A stretch of DNA of 64,000 nt, taken from the NCBI RefSeq assembly GCF_902859945.1, contig NZ_CADIKL010000014.1:1-64000 (forward strand), written 5' to 3'. A program made the position numbers and the translations under genes. This DNA is from Paraburkholderia caffeinitolerans. GTDB taxonomy: Bacteria > Pseudomonadota > Gammaproteobacteria > Burkholderiales > Burkholderiaceae. The notes below the pieces were generated by a model that saw nothing but the letters and a program-made list of their open reading frames with translations, did no database searches and was not told where the DNA came from. Within the stretch, counting starts at the first letter, position 1. The number at the start of each line of letters is the position of its first letter. Below, in pieces: positions 60,208 to 64,000 of the stretch.

Positions 60208-61494
60208 GTGAGCAAGAACGCCGAACTGCAGAACCGCAAGAACGCCATTACCCCGCGCGGCGTGGGCGTGATGTGCGACTTCTACGCCGAGCGCGCCGAG
60301 AACGCGGAACTGTGGGACGTCGAAGGCCGCCGCTTCATCGACTTCGCGGCCGGCATCGCCGTGTGCAACACGGGCCACCGCCATCCGAAGATCGTCGCCG
60401 CCATCAAGGCGCAGCTCGACCACTTCACCCACACCGCTTACCAGATCGTCCCCTACGAGTCGTACGTCTCGCTGGCCGAGAAAGTCGCCCAGCGCGCGCC
60501 GGGCAGCTTCGCCAAGAAGGCCGCGTTCTTCACGACCGGCGCCGAAGCCGTCGAAAACGCCGTCAAGATCGCCCGCGCCCACACCGGCCGTCCGGGCGTG
60601 ATCGCCTTCGCGGGCGGCTTCCATGGCCGCACGCTGATGGGCATGGCGCTCACCGGCAAGGTCGCCCCGTACAAGCTCGCGTTCGGCCCGTTCCCGGCCG
60701 ACGTCTACCACGCTCCGTATCCCAACTCGGTGCACGGCATCACCACGGCTGATTCGCTCAAGCACATCGAGATGCTGTTCAAGGCCGATATCGATCCGAA
60801 GCGCGTCGCCGCGATCATCTTCGAACCGGTCCAGGGCGAAGGCGGCTTCTACCAGGCGCCCGCCGACTTCGTGCGCGGCCTGCGCAAGATTTGCGACACG
60901 CACGGCATCCTGCTGATCGCCGACGAAGTGCAAACGGGCTTTGCGCGCACCGGCAAGCTGTTCGCGATGGAGCACTACGACGTCACGCCGGACCTCATGA
61001 CGATCGCCAAGAGCCTCGCCGGCGGCATGCCGCTGTCGGGCGTGGTGGGCCGTGCGGAAGTCATGGACGCGGCAGCGCCTGGCGGCCTCGGCGGCACGTA
61101 CGCCGGTAACCCGCTGGCAGTGGCTTCGGCACACGCCGTCATCGAGATCATCGAAGAAGAGCAGCTCTGCGAGCGCGCCACCAAGCTCGGCGACAAGCTC
61201 AAGGCCAAGCTCAACGCGATGAAGGCCGAAGTGCCGCAAATCGCCGACGTGCGCGGCCCGGGCGCGATGAACGCGGTCGAGTTCTTCAAGCCGGGCACGA
61301 CCGAAGCCGACGCCGACTTCACGAAGCGCGTGCAAACCGCCGCACTGAACCGCGGCCTGCTGCTGCTCATCTGCGGCGTGTACTCGAACGTCGTGCGCTT
61401 CCTGTTCCCGCTGACGATCCAGGACAACGTGTTCGACGAAGCGCTCGCGATCCTCGAAGAGTCGATCAAGGAAGCCGTGGGCGTGCCGGCGTAA
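60208..61494 (+). CDS. gabT: 4-aminobutyrate aminotransferase
   Basis: A 428-residue class III aminotransferase that converts GABA and 2-oxoglutarate to succinate semialdehyde and glutamate. Key features are FFTTGAEAVENAVKIARAHT (PLP phosphate), LIADEVQTGFARTGK, and the PLP lysine in TIAKSLAGGMPLSG. The GTG start after AAGGAGA fits the usual length; an upstream ATG at 60145 would add 21 residues. Next to gabD and the MocR regulator. Confidence 0.92.
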   Translation: MSKNAELQNRKNAITPRGVGVMCDFYAERAENAELWDVEGRRFIDFAAGIAVCNTGHRHPKIVAAIKAQLDHFTHTAYQIVPYESYVSLAEKVAQRAPGSFAKKAAFFTTGAEAVENAVKIARAHTGRPGVIAFAGGFHGRTLMGMALTGKVAPYKLAFGPFPADVYHAPYPNSVHGITTADSLKHIEMLFKADIDPKRVAAIIFEPVQGEGGFYQAPADFVRGLRKICDTHGILLIADEVQTGFARTGKLFAMEHYDVTPDLMTIAKSLAGGMPLSGVVGRAEVMDAAAPGGLGGTYAGNPLAVASAHAVIEIIEEEQLCERATKLGDKLKAKLNAMKAEVPQIADVRGPGAMNAVEFFKPGTTEADADFTKRVQTAALNRGLLLLICGVYSNVVRFLFPLTIQDNVFDEALAILEESIKEAVGVPA

Positions 61495-61633
61495 GCCTGC
61501 GCCGCAAGACCCCGGAAAGTCCATCGGCCCGCCGCGCGCGGGCCATCCACGAAACGGCACACCGGCGTTTGCCGCTGTGCCGTTTGTCGTTCTTACTGCA
61601 TTGAATCGAATCAACGTTATCGGGAGCTCAGGC

Positions 61634-63085
61634 ATGAACCTGAAAGACGCATCGCTGCTGCAAAACAAGGCCTATATCAACGGCGAATGGCAAGGCGCTG
61701 AAGACGGCGCCACGCTCGACGTGACCAACCCCGCTACCGGCGCGCTGATCGGCACGGTGCCGCGCATGGGCGCCGCCGAAACGCGCCGCGCTATTTCGGC
61801 CGCGAACGCCGCATGGCCCGCGTGGCGCGCCAAGACCGCGAAGGAGCGCAGCGTCATCCTGCGCAAGTGGCACGACCTGATGATGGCCAACGCCGACGAC
61901 CTCGCGCTCATCCTCACCACCGAACAAGGCAAGCCGCTCGCCGAAGCGAAGGGCGAAATCGGCTACGCCGCGTCGTTCCTCGAATGGTTCGCCGAAGAAG
62001 GCAAGCGCATTTACGGCGACACGATCCCGACCGTCGCCAGCGACAAGCGCATCGTCGTGACCAAGGAACCCGTTGGCGTGTGCGCCGCGATCACGCCGTG
62101 GAACTTCCCCGCCGCGATGATCACGCGCAAGGTCGGCCCCGCGCTCGCAGCCGGCTGCCCGATCGTGCTCAAGCCCGCCGAAGCCACGCCGCTCTCAGCG
62201 CTCGCGCTGGCCGTGCTGGCCGAGCGCGCAGGCGTGCCCGCCGGCATCTTCAGCGTCGTCACCGGCGACCCGAAGGCCATCGGCGGCGAACTCACGAGCA
62301 ACCCCACCGTGCGCAAGCTCTCGTTCACGGGCTCGACGCCGGTTGGCCGCCTGCTGATGGGCCAATGCGCGGCGACGGTCAAGAAGGTCTCGCTCGAACT
62401 GGGCGGCAACGCGCCGTTCATCGTCTTTGAAGACGCCGATATTGACGCGGCAGTGGCCGGTGCCATCATCTCGAAGTATCGCAACAGCGGCCAGACCTGC
62501 GTGTGCACGAACCGCTTCTACGTGCACGACGCCGTCTACGACACGTTCGCGGCAAAGCTGCGCGATGCAGTGGAAAAGCTCAAGGTCGGTCTCGGCACCG
62601 AAGCCGGCGTGACGCAAGGTCCGCTCATCAACGAAGCGGCCGTGCTGAAGGTGGAATCGCACATCGAGGACGCGCTCGCGAAGGGCGCACAAGTGCTCAC
62701 GGGCGGCAAGCGCCACGCGCTCGGCCATGGCTTCTTCGAGCCCACCGTGATCACCAACGTCACGCCCGCGATGAAGGTCGCACGCGACGAAACGTTCGGC
62801 CCGCTCGCGCCGCTGTTCCGCTTCTCGTCGGACGAGGAAGTGATCAAGATGGCCAACGACACCGAGTTCGGCCTCGCTGCCTACTTCTACAGCCGCGACA
62901 TCGGCCGCGTGTGGCGTGTGGCGGAAGCGCTCGAATACGGCATGGTGGGCATCAACACCGGCCTGATCTCGAACGAAGTCGCGCCGTTCGGCGGCGTGAA
63001 GCAGTCGGGCCTCGGCCGCGAAGGCTCGCACTATGGCGTGGATGACTACGTCGTCGTCAAGTACATGTGCATGGCAGGCATGTAA
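61634..63085 (+). CDS. gabD: Succinate-semialdehyde dehydrogenase (NADP+)
   Basis: A 483-residue aldehyde dehydrogenase that oxidises succinate semialdehyde to succinate. The NADP-binding FTGSTPVGR, catalytic glutamate in LELGGNAPF, and catalytic cysteine in NSGQTCVCTNRF, the GabD-type sequence with its nearby redox cysteine, are present. GGGAG lies 9 bases before the ATG. It is 139 bases after gabT and probably in its operon, completing the GABA shunt. Confidence 0.92.
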   Translation: MNLKDASLLQNKAYINGEWQGAEDGATLDVTNPATGALIGTVPRMGAAETRRAISAANAAWPAWRAKTAKERSVILRKWHDLMMANADDLALILTTEQGKPLAEAKGEIGYAASFLEWFAEEGKRIYGDTIPTVASDKRIVVTKEPVGVCAAITPWNFPAAMITRKVGPALAAGCPIVLKPAEATPLSALALAVLAERAGVPAGIFSVVTGDPKAIGGELTSNPTVRKLSFTGSTPVGRLLMGQCAATVKKVSLELGGNAPFIVFEDADIDAAVAGAIISKYRNSGQTCVCTNRFYVHDAVYDTFAAKLRDAVEKLKVGLGTEAGVTQGPLINEAAVLKVESHIEDALAKGAQVLTGGKRHALGHGFFEPTVITNVTPAMKVARDETFGPLAPLFRFSSDEEVIKMANDTEFGLAAYFYSRDIGRVWRVAEALEYGMVGINTGLISNEVAPFGGVKQSGLGREGSHYGVDDYVVVKYMCMAGM

Positions 63086-63116
63086 GCCCTCGCCAGAAAC
63101 TCAGCAGGACGAAAAA

Positions 63117-63137
63117 CGGGCGCCGTAAAGGCGCCCG
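63117..63137 (+). terminator. Stem-loop after gabD
   Basis: CGGGCGCC-GTAAA-GGCGCCCG, an 8-bp perfect stem 31 bases after the gabD stop. Confidence 0.6.
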
Positions 63138-63144
63138 CCAATAA

Positions 63145-63193
63145 CAGAAACGCCGGCATATCGTGGTCGATCCGCGATATGCCGGCGTTTCTG
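63145..63193. terminator. Long hairpin between convergent genes
   Basis: A perfect 19-bp stem (arms at 63145-63163 and 63175-63193, with core GCCGGCATATCG) and an 11-base loop. TTTATT follows on the plus strand and TTAT on the minus strand. Likely a bidirectional terminator. Confidence 0.75.
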
Positions 63194-63258
63194 TTTATTC
63201 CTGCTTGTTTCTGCTGGTGCAACCGGGCCGCGCGGCCCGGCACTGCTTGTTTTGCAGC

Positions 63259-63876
63259 TTAGTTCGCCGTTGCGCCAACCGGCGTAATTTGCGTCGCGTA
63301 AGCGGAGATGAATACGGCGTGAATGGTGTCGCCAACCTTCAGCTTCTTCAGATCGACGTCGGGCGTAGCTTCGAGCGTGACCGTCTGATACGCGCCGCGC
63401 AGCGTCACTTCGCGCTTCTTCGCGTTGATGTGCTGCACGGTGGCCTGAACTTCGACCTGGCGCGCCGCGTCGTAGCCCGACGAGGCCGGGAGGTAGACGT
63501 TCGTGTCGACACGCTTGCGAATGCCCTTGTCCTTGCCCGTCACTTTATCGGCCGTCACGAGCAGCGCGTTCTTGTAGAGCACGTCGACGGTGTCACCCAC
63601 GTTGAGCTGGTCGAAGTTGGCGACTTGCTGGCTCAGCGCGATCTGAACGTCATTGCCGCGCGGACCGCGCAGCGTGACCACGCGCGACGCACGGTCGATG
63701 CCGACGATCTTGGCCTGCACGTGGACCGGCGGGATGTTCGCGACGATATCTTGCGTCGCGCTCGCGAGCGCCGATTGAGCCTGGGGCGCTGACGCCGGCT
63801 GCTCCGTTTGCGCCGATGCCGCTTGCGCGAACGCCATGCCAAGTACCACTGCCGCCAACGCTGTTGCCTTCATCAT
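63259..63876 (-). CDS. Periplasmic protein of unknown function
   Basis: A 205-residue protein with a Sec signal peptide (MMKATALAAVVLGMAFAQAASAQ). The mature part is a short linker rich in Ala, Gln and Ser, followed by two similar beta-rich segments: VHVQAKIVGIDRASRVVTLR and VEVQATVQHINAKKREVTLR. It looks like a duplicated OB- or SH3-like fold, each half followed by a LNVGDTVDVLY / LKVGDTIHAVF strand. GGAG lies 7 bases before the ATG. No function is assigned. After it, to the window end, I see only its promoter region. Confidence 0.8.
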   Translation of the reverse strand: MMKATALAAVVLGMAFAQAASAQTEQPASAPQAQSALASATQDIVANIPPVHVQAKIVGIDRASRVVTLRGPRGNDVQIALSQQVANFDQLNVGDTVDVLYKNALLVTADKVTGKDKGIRKRVDTNVYLPASSGYDAARQVEVQATVQHINAKKREVTLRGAYQTVTLEATPDVDLKKLKVGDTIHAVFISAYATQITPVGATAN

Positions 63877-64000
63877 CCGTATTCTCCTCAAAAATCGGGG
63901 GTTATTTTCGCTGCAACGGCTTGCGCCGAAGTGTGAGGATTCTACGCGTGCCGATCAAAAACCGACTAGTAGATGGCCAAGGGCCGCGTCAGATTAAGCG

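Noticed and set aside
1..64000. tRNA, rRNA, CRISPR arrays, toxin-antitoxin pairs, integrase or att sites
   Set aside because: Looked for by eye in intergenic regions on both strands; no cloverleaf, regular repeat-spacer array or integrase gene was recognised.

Overview
The window looks like a high-GC betaproteobacterium of the Burkholderia/Paraburkholderia group. The evidence is GC-rich third codon positions, an llpE-MexEF/CeoAB-type efflux operon with a divergent LysR gene, a 16-strand-type porin, flhDC, and many CoA-dependent catabolic genes. No rRNA, tRNA or CRISPR array was recognised.

Layout. (1) 1-3.8 kb: the 3' end of a PpiC-type prolyl isomerase, a NarK-type nitrate/nitrite transporter, a small universal stress protein, then an AT-richer control region and an isolated flhDC pair. 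(2) 3.9-5.0 kb: a broken mntH fused in frame to the first part of an IS3-family OrfA, with the IS end at about 4989. (3) 5-23.7 kb: a catabolic region, mostly on the minus strand. It holds a Tat-exported alkylsulfatase, an AAHS-type MFS permease, a porin, an NDP-forming acyl-CoA synthetase, two acyl-CoA dehydrogenases, a DUF35 protein with an SCP-x-like thiolase, an SDR, a family III CoA-transferase and an MmgE/PrpD protein. Divergent from these are a mesaconyl-CoA hydratase-like MaoC protein, a CoA-ester lyase and a GntR regulator. Two near-identical palindromes lie about 50 bp upstream of the two divergent starts. (4) 23.9-41.1 kb: a second catabolic block. It has two decayed SDR genes, a citrate-synthase-like lyase, a MaoC hydratase, an acyl-CoA dehydrogenase, an SDR and a thiolase on the minus strand, then two tandem acyl-CoA dehydrogenases, a MalT/LuxR regulator, a GMC oxidoreductase, a thioesterase, an AMP-forming acyl-CoA ligase and an enoyl-CoA isomerase-like protein on the plus strand. 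Between the last two genes lies debris: the first part of an alkylsulfatase joined to a chemoreceptor tail. (5) 41.2-41.65 kb: a LuxR C-terminal remnant abutting the OrfB tail and right end of an IS of the same type as the one in mntH. (6) 41.8-64 kb: ordinary chromosome. It holds a MexEF/CeoAB-like efflux operon with llpE and LysR, a candidate 24-residue ORF, selD with a CDF transporter, an M14 peptidase with an alpha/beta hydrolase, phnCDE behind Pho-box-like repeats, an EamA permease, a GabR-like regulator with gabT and gabD, and a periplasmic protein.

How it fits together. The 5-41 kb region reads as a mosaic catabolic island bounded by decayed IS ends. The first module resembles the benzylsuccinate (bbs) beta-oxidation gene set (DUF35, thiolase, SDR, family III CoA-transferase, acyl-CoA dehydrogenase). 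Here it is joined to the methylsuccinyl-CoA, mesaconyl-CoA, methylmalyl/citramalyl-CoA chemistry of a MaoC hydratase and a CitE-like lyase. My inference is breakdown of an alkyl- or aryl-substituted dicarboxylic acid. The second module has the parts to oxidise an alcohol, activate the acid and carry out beta-oxidation of a branched or cyclic chain. The alkylsulfatase could feed alcohols into it. Substrates are not determined by the sequence.
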